56,627 nt of DNA from Clostridiales bacterium UBA3680 (lineage in GTDB: Bacteria > Bacillota > Clostridia > Lachnospirales > CAG-274), in assembly GCA_002372875.1 (NCBI GenBank), contig DFJD01000032.1:8381-65007 (forward strand). The letters are read 5' to 3'. How positions within the stretch are numbered: the first letter of the stretch is position 1; every line of letters starts with the position of its first letter. Positions 17,761 through 26,550 of this stretch are shown one piece after another. Under the pieces are notes generated by a model. It worked only from the letters and a program-made list of their open reading frames with translations. It searched no databases and was not told the DNA's origin. The position numbers and the translations under genes are program-made.

Positions 17761-18534
17761 ATGAAGGAAATAATGGGAAGTTTTTCCATAGCCTTTTCAA
17801 GATACAGTAAAATATCTATGCCGTATATGGAATGGAAGCCGGAGGATATGAAGTACATTTTCTGCTTCTTTCCTTTGGTGGGTTTTATGCTTGGAGCTGT
17901 TGAGCTTTTGGCATATTTTCTTTGTGATGGCTATGGAGTGCACTATCTTTTGCGTGCGGCAATATTAACGGCTATTCCCGTTCTTTATACCGGTGCAATA
18001 CATATAAAGGGATTTATGGCAACAAAGGATGCATTTGCGGGAAACGGCAATCCTTCTCAGCTTATAGCTTTTATGGAGCTTGGACATGTCGGCCCGGTTT
18101 CAATGATACATTTGTTTACATATATGCTTCTGACTTTTGCCGCGTTTGCCTCTGTAAACAGCTATAAGACTATGTTTATGGTGGCTTTGTCCTTTGTCTT
18201 TTCAAGGGCGTTTTGCTCGGTAGTAATACTTTCTATGAGCTGCGTAAAAAAAACGGGAACATTCTATGCATTCTATAAAAATACCGACAGAAAGGCTACG
18301 GGCGCTTTTACCGTGCTTTGGATAGCACTTACGGTAGTGATGCTTGAATTGATACTTCCCATAGAAACCATTTTTTTAATGGCTGTGGAGCTTGGTTTTC
18401 TCTATTTGTATATAAGAGATATGAAAAACAGACTTGGTGGTATAACCGGAGATACGGTACACTATTTTCAGTACGTTGCCGAAACAACGGCAATAGTAAT
18501 TATTGCCTTGGGAACGGCGTTTTTTGGGATTTAG
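17761..18534 (+). CDS. cobS: Adenosylcobinamide-GDP ribazoletransferase
   Basis: 257 residues, integral membrane. The N-terminus (FSRYSKISMPYMEW) and the segment HIKGFMATKDAFAGNG match the CobS family, which joins adenosylcobinamide-GDP to alpha-ribazole (phosphate) in the last steps of B12 nucleotide loop assembly. No other cob gene is nearby, so it may serve salvage or complement a cluster elsewhere. The ribosome site is CGGAGG. Confidence 0.92.
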   Translation: MKEIMGSFSIAFSRYSKISMPYMEWKPEDMKYIFCFFPLVGFMLGAVELLAYFLCDGYGVHYLLRAAILTAIPVLYTGAIHIKGFMATKDAFAGNGNPSQLIAFMELGHVGPVSMIHLFTYMLLTFAAFASVNSYKTMFMVALSFVFSRAFCSVVILSMSCVKKTGTFYAFYKNTDRKATGAFTVLWIALTVVMLELILPIETIFLMAVELGFLYLYIRDMKNRLGGITGDTVHYFQYVAETTAIVIIALGTAFFGI

Positions 18535-18535
18535 T

Positions 18536-19411
18536 ATGACAAAAAGACAGATTATAAAAGATATTAACATTTTGGCACTTAAATTCAGCTCCTATTTTCT
18601 TCTTGAGTATTTTGTGGTTTTTCTCTTTGCAATAGCAATTTATGCTGCGGGGAGAGATACATCAAAAATGAACAGCACTGTTTCCACAATGATGTTTATG
18701 GCCGCGGAGGTTGTTGCCTCGGTATATATTCTTTTTGTGGGAGGAGGCTTTAAATGGCACAAAAGACAAAGAGCTGTTACTTCGAGAGATTTGACCTACA
18801 TAACCGCAGCAATATTTGCTTTACGATTTTTTTCGAGCCTTATATATGTACCTATTGAAATTGCTTTAAATATGGGTGGATATACTTTGGTTCCCGATGT
18901 AGTTAAGGATATGGATGCTCATGAACTTCCCATGCTTTTGTATGTTATGCTTATCGGACCTATCTGTGAAGAGATAATGTTTAGAGGCTTTCTTCTTAAT
19001 TCTCTAAAAAAATACGGTGCAACATTTGCAATAGTTGTAAGTTCGGTGTTTTTCGGTCTTTTTCACGAAAACTTTGTTCAGGCAATAAATGCGGGTATGC
19101 TTGGACTTTTGCTTGGATATACGGCACACAATTTCGGCTTTAAATGGGCGGTTTTTATACACGTATTCAATAACGTAACTTCATACTTTTTGACAGATTT
19201 CGGACCTTTGCTTTATGTAAATATCATTATAAACATTGTCTGTATAGCATCATTCTTAATAATGACAAAAAACAACAAATTCGAAATTTCGCAAATGAAA
19301 TTCAGCCTCAATAACAGTCGTCCGTTTTTTGGATTTATGGGCAGAACTTTTTTTGTGTTCGTGTTTTGTTATTATATTTTAAGGTGTTTTATGAGTATTT
19401 CTCGTTGTTGA
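18536..19411 (+). CDS. CPBP-family intramembrane metalloprotease
   Basis: 291 residues, about eight hydrophobic helices. CPBP motif 1 is GPICEEIMFRGFL (the EExxxR catalytic Glu pair), motif 2 is FFGLFHENF and the final motif is FIHVFNNVTS. Family members are Rce1-like glutamic proteases, often linked to bacteriocin immunity or processing; the substrate here is unknown. The start at 18536 is one base after the cobS stop; an earlier in-frame ATG (18503) inside cobS is less likely. Confidence 0.85.
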   Translation: MTKRQIIKDINILALKFSSYFLLEYFVVFLFAIAIYAAGRDTSKMNSTVSTMMFMAAEVVASVYILFVGGGFKWHKRQRAVTSRDLTYITAAIFALRFFSSLIYVPIEIALNMGGYTLVPDVVKDMDAHELPMLLYVMLIGPICEEIMFRGFLLNSLKKYGATFAIVVSSVFFGLFHENFVQAINAGMLGLLLGYTAHNFGFKWAVFIHVFNNVTSYFLTDFGPLLYVNIIINIVCIASFLIMTKNNKFEISQMKFSLNNSRPFFGFMGRTFFVFVFCYYILRCFMSISRC

Positions 19412-19421
19412 GAAATATGGG

Positions 19422-19450
19422 TTGTATATTTTAAAAAAAAGTGATATAAT
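19422..19450 (+). promoter_or_regulatory. Promoter of glmM-glmS
   Basis: TTGTAT, 17 nt, TATAAT, 40 bases before the glmM start. Confidence 0.7.
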
Positions 19451-19489
19451 AAGCGGATTGTATACATAGACTTTAACGGAGGAATAATA

Positions 19490-20839
19490 ATGGGTAAATT
19501 TTTCGGAACCGACGGTGTTCGCGGTGTTGCAAATGTTGAACTTACACCGGAGCTTGCAATGAAAATAGGTAAGGCAGGAGCTTATGTGCTTACAAAGCAT
19601 ACAAATCACACCGCAAAAATTATAGTCGGTATGGATACCAGAATATCCGGCGGCATGCTTGAATCCGCTTTGGTGGCAGGTATTTGTTCGGTGGGCGCAC
19701 AGGCTGTTTTGCTCGGAGTCGTTCCCACTCCCGCGGTGGCTTATCTTGTAAGAAAATATAATGCCGATGCGGGTATAGTTATAAGTGCTTCGCATAATCC
19801 GGTTCAGGATAACGGAATTAAGTTTTTTAATTCACAAGGTTATAAATTAAGAGATGACATAGAAGACGAAATTGAACAGTATATGACCGTGAAACTTTCC
19901 GATATACCTTCTCCTTCCGGAGACACGGTGGGAAGTAAGGAGATTTGCAAAACGGCGATAGATGATTATGTGGAATTTCTTAAAAATTCCACCGATATTT
20001 CCCTTGAGGGATTGTCTGTTGCCATAGACTGTGCAAACGGTGCTACTTATCAGGCAGCACCTAAAGCGCTCAGAGCACTCGGAGCAAAGGTGTTTGTTTT
20101 ACATGCCGGTCCTAACGGTAAAAATATTAACCTTAACTGCGGTTCCACACATATGGAATCTCTTATAGATTACGTAAAAAACAACGAAGTGGATTTGGGT
20201 ATAGCCTTTGACGGCGACGGTGACCGTTGTCTTGCGGTAGACGGTGAAGGTAATTTTGTAAACGGTGACGAGATAATGGCGATCTGCGCAAAATATATGA
20301 AGGAGTGCGGAAAGCTTAAAAATAATACTATCGTTGCAACCGTAATGAGTAATCTCGGTCTTTCCATAATGGGAGAGAAAAACGGTATAAAGATAGAAAA
20401 AACCAAAGTTGGCGACCGTTACGTTCTTGAACATATTCTTGAAAACGGCGACTGTTTCGGTGGAGAGCAATCGGGTCATATTATTTTCTTCGATTACAAC
20501 ACAACAGGAGACGGAACTCTTACAGCCATTCAGCTTCTGACCACTCTTAAGAAAACAGGACAGACACTTGCACAGGCAAGAAAGATAATGGAAATTCTTC
20601 CGCAGGTGCTTGTAAATGCAAGAGTAGATAACAAGAAAAAGGCGGAGTATGCCACGAACGAAACCATCAGAAGCGAAATTGAGCAACTTGAGGAACGTTT
20701 TAACGGCGAGGGAAGAGTGCTTGTACGTGCAAGCGGCACAGAACCTATAGTAAGAGTTATGATCGAAGGCAGAGATATGCGAGTAATGCAGGAAGAGGCG
20801 GAAAGACTTTCCCGTCTGATCGAAGGACTTTTAAACTGA
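19490..20839 (+). CDS. glmM: Phosphoglucosamine mutase
   Basis: 449 residues, full length. It interconverts glucosamine-6-P and glucosamine-1-P on the way to UDP-GlcNAc. The phosphoserine loop is ISASHNPVQDNGIKFF, the metal loop DGDGDRCLAVD, the sugar loop GEQSGHI and the phosphate-binding loop RASGTEPIVRVMIEG. It is in an operon with glmS 16 bases downstream, giving two successive steps in one unit. Confidence 0.97.
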   Translation: MGKFFGTDGVRGVANVELTPELAMKIGKAGAYVLTKHTNHTAKIIVGMDTRISGGMLESALVAGICSVGAQAVLLGVVPTPAVAYLVRKYNADAGIVISASHNPVQDNGIKFFNSQGYKLRDDIEDEIEQYMTVKLSDIPSPSGDTVGSKEICKTAIDDYVEFLKNSTDISLEGLSVAIDCANGATYQAAPKALRALGAKVFVLHAGPNGKNINLNCGSTHMESLIDYVKNNEVDLGIAFDGDGDRCLAVDGEGNFVNGDEIMAICAKYMKECGKLKNNTIVATVMSNLGLSIMGEKNGIKIEKTKVGDRYVLEHILENGDCFGGEQSGHIIFFDYNTTGDGTLTAIQLLTTLKKTGQTLAQARKIMEILPQVLVNARVDNKKKAEYATNETIRSEIEQLEERFNGEGRVLVRASGTEPIVRVMIEGRDMRVMQEEAERLSRLIEGLLN

Positions 20840-20855
20840 TACGGAGGTATAATAT

Positions 20856-22676
20856 ATGTGCGGTATAGTTGGATATATAGGCAACAGGGATTGTACCGAT
20901 GTGCTTATAGATGCTTTAAGTAAGCTTGAATACAGAGGATATGATTCCGCAGGTATTGCGGTGTTTGAAAAAGGCACAATAAAGGTGGAAAAGTGTAAAG
21001 GTAAGCTTGAAAACCTTACAAACCTTATGAAAATCGAAGGAAGACCTTCGGGAAACTGTGGTATAGGACACACCAGGTGGGCAACTCATGGAGAACCGTC
21101 CGATATCAACTCTCATCCCCATGGAAACAAGAGAGTAAGTATTGTACATAATGGGATCATTGAAAATTACAGAGAGCTTAAGGAGTTTTTAAGCAAGGAA
21201 GGTTATGCTTTTGAAAGCGAAACAGATACAGAGGTTGTTGCAAAACTGCTTGACTACTACTACAATAACGATCCCATTGACACCATAATAAAGGTGCTTG
21301 CGGATATTGAGGGTGCCTATTCTTTGGGTATAATTTTCAGAGATTTCCCCGAACATATATATGCAGTTCGTAAAGACAGCCCTCTTATTGTAGGGCTTGG
21401 AGAGGATGAAAATTTCATTGCCTCCGATGTTCCGGCAATACTTAAATATACAAGAAACTATTATCTTCTCAATCAAGATGAGATCTGCGACATCACAAGA
21501 ACGGATGTAAAAATTTGCAATGTCAGAAGACAAACGGTGAAAAAAGAGGTCCAAACCGCCAATTGGGATATCGATGCAGCTGAAAAAAACGGTTATGAAC
21601 ATTTTATGCTTAAGGAAATACATGAGCAACCTTCAGCCGTAAAAATGACTGTCAGCCCTCGTATAAAAAACGGTTTGCCCGACCTTTCCGAAACAGGTCT
21701 CACTCCCGAAAAACTCAGCGCATACAATCATATATTTATTGTTGCTTGCGGAACTGCTATGCATGCGGGAATGGTAGGCAAATATGTTATAGAAAAGCTT
21801 GCAAGAGTGGGTGTTACGGTGGATATCGCCTCGGAATTTCGCTACAGAGATCCTCTCATATGTGAAAATGACCTTCTTGTTGTCATTTCACAATCGGGAG
21901 AAACGGCAGATACTAAGGCGGCTCTTGAATTGGGAAAAGAAAGAGGGGCAGATACCCTTGCCGTTGTTAACGTTGTCGGCTCTTCAATTGCAAGAGAGGC
22001 GGATATGGTGCTTTATACAAATGCAGGCCCCGAGATATCCGTTGCCTCCACAAAGGCTTATTCAGTCCAAATAGCGGCAATGTATCTTTTTGCTTTTGAA
22101 CTTGCACTTGTTAAAGAAAAGATATCGGAAGATGAATGCAGAGAGTATGTTCAGGCTCTTAGCGATGTTCCCGATTTAATAGAAAAGACACTTGAAACAA
22201 AGGAACTCTGTCAGATGGCGGCTTCAAAGCTTTTAAGCTCAAACAGTCTTCTTTATATAGGAAGAGGTCTTGATTACGCACTTTCAATGGAGGGCTCGTT
22301 AAAGCTTAAAGAAATATCCTACATACATTCAGAGTCCTATGCAGCAGGAGAACTTAAGCACGGAACGATTTCTCTTATAGAAGATCAAATGCCGGTTATA
22401 GCTGTTGTCACGCAAAAAGAGCTTCTCGATAAAACGGTCAACAACATTAAAGAGGTAAAATCTCGCCACGCAATGGTGGTACTTGTTATGAGTGAGAGTG
22501 TAAAAATAGAAGATGGTGTTGCCGATTTTATTATCCCCATTCCGGAAACGAAAGAAGTGCTTATGCCTTGTATAGCTGCTGTACCTTTACAGCTTATAGC
22601 ATATTATACTTCGGTGCTTAAAGGAAACGATGTGGATCAGCCGCGCAACTTGGCAAAGAGTGTTACCGTAGAATAA
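20856..22676 (+). CDS. glmS: Glucosamine-fructose-6-phosphate aminotransferase
   Basis: 606 residues. The N-terminal glutaminase begins MCGIVGYIGN with the catalytic Cys after Met; two SIS sugar-isomerase domains follow (SQSGETADTKAALE, and a C-terminal part ending with RNLAKSVTVE). It makes glucosamine-6-P from fructose-6-P and glutamine. The 16-base gap from glmM leaves no room for a glmS ribozyme. Confidence 0.98.
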   Translation: MCGIVGYIGNRDCTDVLIDALSKLEYRGYDSAGIAVFEKGTIKVEKCKGKLENLTNLMKIEGRPSGNCGIGHTRWATHGEPSDINSHPHGNKRVSIVHNGIIENYRELKEFLSKEGYAFESETDTEVVAKLLDYYYNNDPIDTIIKVLADIEGAYSLGIIFRDFPEHIYAVRKDSPLIVGLGEDENFIASDVPAILKYTRNYYLLNQDEICDITRTDVKICNVRRQTVKKEVQTANWDIDAAEKNGYEHFMLKEIHEQPSAVKMTVSPRIKNGLPDLSETGLTPEKLSAYNHIFIVACGTAMHAGMVGKYVIEKLARVGVTVDIASEFRYRDPLICENDLLVVISQSGETADTKAALELGKERGADTLAVVNVVGSSIAREADMVLYTNAGPEISVASTKAYSVQIAAMYLFAFELALVKEKISEDECREYVQALSDVPDLIEKTLETKELCQMAASKLLSSNSLLYIGRGLDYALSMEGSLKLKEISYIHSESYAAGELKHGTISLIEDQMPVIAVVTQKELLDKTVNNIKEVKSRHAMVVLVMSESVKIEDGVADFIIPIPETKEVLMPCIAAVPLQLIAYYTSVLKGNDVDQPRNLAKSVTVE

Positions 22677-22688
22677 AGGAGGATGCCT

Positions 22689-23384
22689 GTGACTATAGGA
22701 ATTATCGGTGCAATGGAAACGGAGGTAACATACCTTCGCAGCAAGATGAATACTGTTACCGTAAATGAAATATGCTCAATGGAATACAGATTGGGAACAA
22801 TAGAGGGTTGTGCCCATAATATCGTGCTTGTAAAAGCAGGAATGGGAAAGGTGAGTGCCGCAGTATGTACACAAGTGCTGATTGATAGATTTGGGGTAGA
22901 CTGTGTTATAAACATAGGTGTTGCCGGTTCCCTTGTTCCCGAATTAAAAGTAGGTTGCGTTGCCATTTCCGAAGATACGGTGTATCATGATGTGGATTCC
23001 TCGGCAATAGGAGATGAGCCCGGTTTCGTATCGGGTATAGACATGAAATATTTCCCTTGCGATGAGAAACTGATAAATGTTGCTCTTAATGCTTGTGCAA
23101 ACCTCGGTTTATATGCAATAAAAGGAAGAATTGCATCAGGCGATCAGTTTATTGCAAACAATTCGATTAAGGAGAGGATAGTTTCTCTTTTTAACGCTGT
23201 TTGTTGTGAGATGGAAGGCGCTGCTATTGCCCACACCTGTTATTTAAACAAGGTGCCGGTAGTGATTGTCAGAACAATATCTGACGGTGCAGATGATGCC
23301 TCAGACAATACATATGCCGATAACAGAGATAATATGGCGAACGTAGGCGGAAAAATAGCGGAATTAATGTTAAAAGAAATATGA
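22689..23384 (+). CDS. mtnN: 5'-methylthioadenosine/SAH nucleosidase
   Basis: 231 residues. I start at GTG 22689: AAGGAGG sits six bases upstream and the product then begins MTIGIIGAMETEV, the usual MtnN start. The ATG at 22683 directly abuts the ribosome site. Family motifs are GVAGSL, SGDQFI, CCEMEGAAIAH and VRTISDGAD with the catalytic Asp. It recycles MTA and SAH produced from SAM, complementing metK at 42307. Confidence 0.95.
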   Translation: MTIGIIGAMETEVTYLRSKMNTVTVNEICSMEYRLGTIEGCAHNIVLVKAGMGKVSAAVCTQVLIDRFGVDCVINIGVAGSLVPELKVGCVAISEDTVYHDVDSSAIGDEPGFVSGIDMKYFPCDEKLINVALNACANLGLYAIKGRIASGDQFIANNSIKERIVSLFNAVCCEMEGAAIAHTCYLNKVPVVIVRTISDGADDASDNTYADNRDNMANVGGKIAELMLKEI

Positions 23385-23392
23385 TAAAGTTG

Positions 23393-23422
23393 AAAGCAGC
23401 GGTTTAACCGCTGCTTTTTTAC
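23393..23422 (+). terminator. Terminator after mtnN
   Basis: AAAGCAGCGGT/ACCGCTGCTTT (11 bp, 3-nt loop) followed by a T-run. Confidence 0.93.
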
Positions 23423-23437
23423 TTCCGTAAAAAAGTA

Positions 23438-23467
23438 TTGCAATATTGTACGCTTATGAATTATAAT
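23438..23467 (+). promoter_or_regulatory. Promoter of the Dxs-like gene
   Basis: TTGCAA, 18 nt, TATAAT, 45 bases before the start codon. Confidence 0.65.
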
Positions 23468-23511
23468 GAAGAAATGAAACTGTCTATATAAACATCAAGG
23501 AGGGATATGGT

Positions 23512-25263
23512 ATGTATCTGGAAAAAATAAACGGCCCCGAGGATATTAAAAAACTATCTGTTGAGCAACTTCAGCCCCTTGCCGACGAAGTAAGAACCGC
23601 TCTTATAAATCGACTCAGTAAGATAGGAGGACATCACGGTCCTAATTTGGGAGTTGTGGAACTTACGGTGGCTCTTCACTATGTGTTTGACTCTCCTAAG
23701 GATAAAATTGTTTTTGATGTGTCACATCAGTGTTATCCCCATAAGATACTTACGGGAAGAAAAAGAGCATATACCGATGAAGAATATTTTTCCGAAGTGA
23801 CAGGATATACCAATCCTCTTGAAAGTGAACACGATTTCTTTATTGTCGGTCATACTTCCACTTCTGTTTCTCTTGCTTTGGGGCTTGCAAAGGGAAGAGA
23901 TGCAACGGGAGGAAACGAAAATATAATAGCCTTCATAGGTGACGGGTCTTTATCCGGTGGAGAGACATTGGAAGCATTGGATTTTGCAGGGGAGTATGAT
24001 AAAAATCTTATAATAATCGTTAACGATAATGATCAAAGTATAGCGGAAAACCACGGAGGAATGTACAAAACTCTCAAAGCTCTCCGTGAAAGCAACGGGG
24101 AGGCTGAAAACAATATTTTTAAAGCTTTTGGTCTTGATTATGTATATCTTGACGATGGACATAACATTAAGGCTCTTGTGGAGTTGCTTTCCCGTGTTAA
24201 GGACACCAAAAGGCCTATCGTGGTACACATACACACAATAAAGGGAAAAGGTCTTAAATATGCGGAAGAAAACAGAGAATTTTGGCATGCGGGCGGTCCC
24301 TTTAACATAGAAGATGGCTCACCAAAATACAAAAGAGAAAACGGAGATAATATTATCTACAATTCTCTTAAAGGTTTGCTTGAAAAAGATAAAACTGCGG
24401 TTATACTTAATGCCGCCACACCTTCCGGGCTTGGATTTGTCGGCGCTGAAAGAGATAAGCTTGAGAAGGAGGGCAGATTTGTTGATGTAGGTATTGCCGA
24501 GGAAAATGCCGTGGCAATGGCAAGCGGCATAGCAAAAAACGGGGGAAGGGCAGTATTTGGAACTTTTGCACCATTCTTCCAGAGAACTTATGACCAAATG
24601 TCTCACGATTTATGCCTTAACAATTCTCCCGCGACAATGCTTGTTCTTTATCCCGGAGTTTTTGGGATGAATTCAAATACCCATACGGCAATGTGTGATA
24701 TACAGATGTTTGCTCACATTCCCAATTTTGTATATCTTGAACCGACAACAGAGGAAGAATATACTGCAATGTTCAATTTTGCAACAACGCAAACAAAAAA
24801 TCCCATCGGTCTGAGAATAACGGCTGATTTAAAAAGCACCGGAGAAAAAGACGAAACGGATTATTCGGATTACAATAAAAACAAGGTCATACAAAAGGGA
24901 GAAAAGATCGCAATATTTGCTCTTCATACACTTGTGGATATTGCGCTTGAAACGGCACAAAAATATAAAAATAAAACAGGAAAAGAAATAACCGTAATTA
25001 CACCACGCTTTTTAACGGGTCTTGACACCGATCTTCTTGAAAATTTGAAAAAAGACCATGAGCTGATAATCACCCTTGAAGATGGACTTGTTGAAGGTGG
25101 CTACGGACAAAGAATATCGGCTTTTTACGGAACGGATAAAATAAAGACGGTGAATTTGGGAATTACAAAGCACTTTCATACCGATTTTAAACCTCTTGAA
25201 CTTCTTGCAAAATGCGATATAAGTGCAGATGGGATAATCAAGATAATTGAAGAAAATCTTTAA
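23512..25263 (+). CDS. Divergent Dxs-like thiamine-diphosphate enzyme
   Basis: 583 residues, shorter than typical Dxs (about 620). The TPP motif is GDGSLSGGETLEAL...NDN, and the N-terminal NLGVVELTVALHYVF and SHQCYPHKILTGR are Dxs-like. Several canonical positions differ: GGHHGPNLG replaces the usual SHL-type loop, and the pyrimidine domain reads FVDVGIAEENAV and PGVFGMNSNTHTAM rather than the usual EQHAV and GPTHHG forms. It is therefore a paralogous branch; it may make 1-deoxyxylulose-5-P or act on another ketose. IspF is present at 48137, so the MEP pathway is expected. It has its own promoter and AGGAGGG site. Confidence 0.8.
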   Translation: MYLEKINGPEDIKKLSVEQLQPLADEVRTALINRLSKIGGHHGPNLGVVELTVALHYVFDSPKDKIVFDVSHQCYPHKILTGRKRAYTDEEYFSEVTGYTNPLESEHDFFIVGHTSTSVSLALGLAKGRDATGGNENIIAFIGDGSLSGGETLEALDFAGEYDKNLIIIVNDNDQSIAENHGGMYKTLKALRESNGEAENNIFKAFGLDYVYLDDGHNIKALVELLSRVKDTKRPIVVHIHTIKGKGLKYAEENREFWHAGGPFNIEDGSPKYKRENGDNIIYNSLKGLLEKDKTAVILNAATPSGLGFVGAERDKLEKEGRFVDVGIAEENAVAMASGIAKNGGRAVFGTFAPFFQRTYDQMSHDLCLNNSPATMLVLYPGVFGMNSNTHTAMCDIQMFAHIPNFVYLEPTTEEEYTAMFNFATTQTKNPIGLRITADLKSTGEKDETDYSDYNKNKVIQKGEKIAIFALHTLVDIALETAQKYKNKTGKEITVITPRFLTGLDTDLLENLKKDHELIITLEDGLVEGGYGQRISAFYGTDKIKTVNLGITKHFHTDFKPLELLAKCDISADGIIKIIEENL

Positions 25264-25423
25264 GGAAGCGCTGATTAATTCACTTGAAGCAGATTTGAGG
25301 TAATGTTTTCGAAATGCCCAAAGGGGATGAAAAATAATTTTTCACCCCCCTTTTTTGATGCGGTAGTTGCGGAAAAGAGACAATAAATGTCATGATTTCA
25401 GCGGAAAATTAATCAGTGTTTCC
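25264..25423. mobile_element. MITE-like element with 17-bp terminal inverted repeats (copy C)
   Basis: The ends GGAAGCGCTGATTAATT and AATTAATCAGTGTTTCC are inverted repeats (15 of 17 match), with TA next to each end, suggesting TA target duplication. The 160-bp interior has no ORF but contains a hairpin with a T-run. It begins one base after the Dxs-like stop and ends five bases before the stop of the convergent lipoprotein gene. One end recurs at 53119-53151 (28 of 33 identical), and shorter relatives occur at 780, 56535 and 56565. No transposase is present in the window, so it would be mobilised in trans. Confidence 0.7.
25318..25357 (+). terminator. Terminator carried inside the MITE-like element
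   Basis: AAAGGGGATGAAAAAT pairs imperfectly with ATTTTTCACCCCCCTTT, followed by Ts. It would end transcription from the Dxs-like gene; the A-rich left side is weaker for the opposite direction. Confidence 0.65.
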
Positions 25424-25428
25424 CTATA

Positions 25429-26208
25429 TCACTCGCTCCATTCCAGCGAAAAATTAATCGTTACATTGCCGTTTCCGAGTGTTTCAAGAAGTTCTTCCTT
25501 TGTTACATTGTCTATTTTTGCTATTTTTGTAAAATTCCAAGTATTTTGGTCATAGTAAAGTGTAAGTTTATCACCTTGATACAAAATCACATCTCCGGGT
25601 TCGGTAGTTATATTGCTGTCATTTGTGGATATAGTCCAAGGCAGTTGTCCAACTTTTTCAAAATTGCCATAGTCTTCCATTTCGATATCTATGGCTTGTG
25701 AACTTAATCTTTCGATAAATTCCTTTGCGGAAGAATTGTCCTCCAAGTTTGCGTAAAACACTTTGCCATTTACCTTTATAACAAGTACAGGTTGAGGCGT
25801 TTCAATTTTGTCGGACGGATCGGTCGCGTTTTGTATCTGTACATTAAGGTTTTCGTCTACCTTTACCGTATACTGATGATCGATATTTTTTGCTATTGTT
25901 GAACGTTCTTCTATTGTCATAGAAGCTTGTCCCTCCTTTATGCCTGTGAAAGTATATATAACTTTGTATTCCGAACCTCTTGCTTTTGTGTGATCGGATT
26001 TATTGTATACCCTTTTTATTTCATAGGACACTATATCCGAATCCAACACTATATTATAGGAGGGGCCACCGCCATCAAAAGAAGAAAAGGTAAGCTGTTC
26101 GGTGTTGCCGATTGCTTTAGAATCGGATATATCTGTTATGGGATTTAAATTGCATGACCCTATGGCCAGAAGGGTCGAGCTTACCAATAATACTATAATG
26201 CTTTTCAC
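25429..26208 (-). CDS. Lipoprotein of unknown function
   Basis: 259 residues, not recognised. I start at GTG 26208, seven bases after GGAGG on the minus strand, as for mtnN; ATG 26214 is too close to the ribosome site. The signal peptide ends with LLAIGSC, a plausible lipobox. The rest is rich in beta-prone, Thr/Asp/Asn segments with no known motif; a central SIVAQ-free region mentions no catalytic residues that I can identify. It is predicted to sit on the outer face of the membrane. The stop is five bases from the MITE-like element. Confidence 0.75.
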   Translation of the reverse strand: MKSIIVLLVSSTLLAIGSCNLNPITDISDSKAIGNTEQLTFSSFDGGGPSYNIVLDSDIVSYEIKRVYNKSDHTKARGSEYKVIYTFTGIKEGQASMTIEERSTIAKNIDHQYTVKVDENLNVQIQNATDPSDKIETPQPVLVIKVNGKVFYANLEDNSSAKEFIERLSSQAIDIEMEDYGNFEKVGQLPWTISTNDSNITTEPGDVILYQGDKLTLYYDQNTWNFTKIAKIDNVTKEELLETLGNGNVTINFSLEWSE

Positions 26209-26335
26209 TATCATTCCTCCTTCCATATATATATTTGTTTCCCCGAATATGTCGGGTGATAAACATATTATATATGTCTTGAATATTTCTTAATGTGTTT
26301 TCAGTATAGCATAGATTTTAACAAACTAAGGAAGT

Positions 26336-26454
26336 CCCCCGCTTCTAAAGCGGGGGTGCTTACTTAAAATACAGTGGGAGTCCAAGCTCCCACTGTATTT
26401 GGAATTGCTTGCAATTCCGTTGGTTATGAGTATGTAGCAGAAATTTATTTCTGC
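26336..26454. repeat. Block of four consecutive perfect hairpins
   Basis: HP1 is CCCCCGCTT/AAGCGGGGG (26336-26356). HP2 is AAATACAGTGGGAG/CTCCCACTGTATTT (26367-26400), 14 bp with a 6-nt loop. HP3 is GGAATTG/CAATTCC (26401-26418). HP4 is GCAGAAAT/ATTTCTGC (26437-26454). HP1 with its flank (GGAAGTCCCCCGC...GGGGGTGCTTAC) resembles the subterminal palindromes of IS200/IS605 elements, so this may be an ORF-less relic (PATE-like) or an RNA gene. No TnpA or TnpB sequence is seen. Confidence 0.55.
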
Positions 26455-26521
26455 GGAATACGAATATCATTGACTAGAATACAATTGTTTTACGGTTTTA
26501 TTCCACGCCGTACAAAAAATA

Positions 26522-26550
26522 TAACCACCCGTTTAACGGGTGGTTACGTT
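26522..26550 (-). terminator. Terminator of the beta-helix lipoprotein gene
   Basis: TAACCACCCGT/ACGGGTGGTTA (11 bp, 3-nt loop); on the minus strand it is followed by TATTTTTTG. It starts directly after the stop codon. Confidence 0.85.

Larger units (their letters stand above)
26209..26550. other. 342-bp gene-free region holding five hairpins
   Basis: Beyond the lipoprotein leader it contains the hairpins listed at 26336-26454 and the terminator at 26522. The stretch 26455-26520 shows nothing recognisable. Confidence 0.6.

Noticed and set aside
20840..20855. glmS ribozyme
   Set aside because: Only 16 bases separate glmM and glmS, so there is no space for it.
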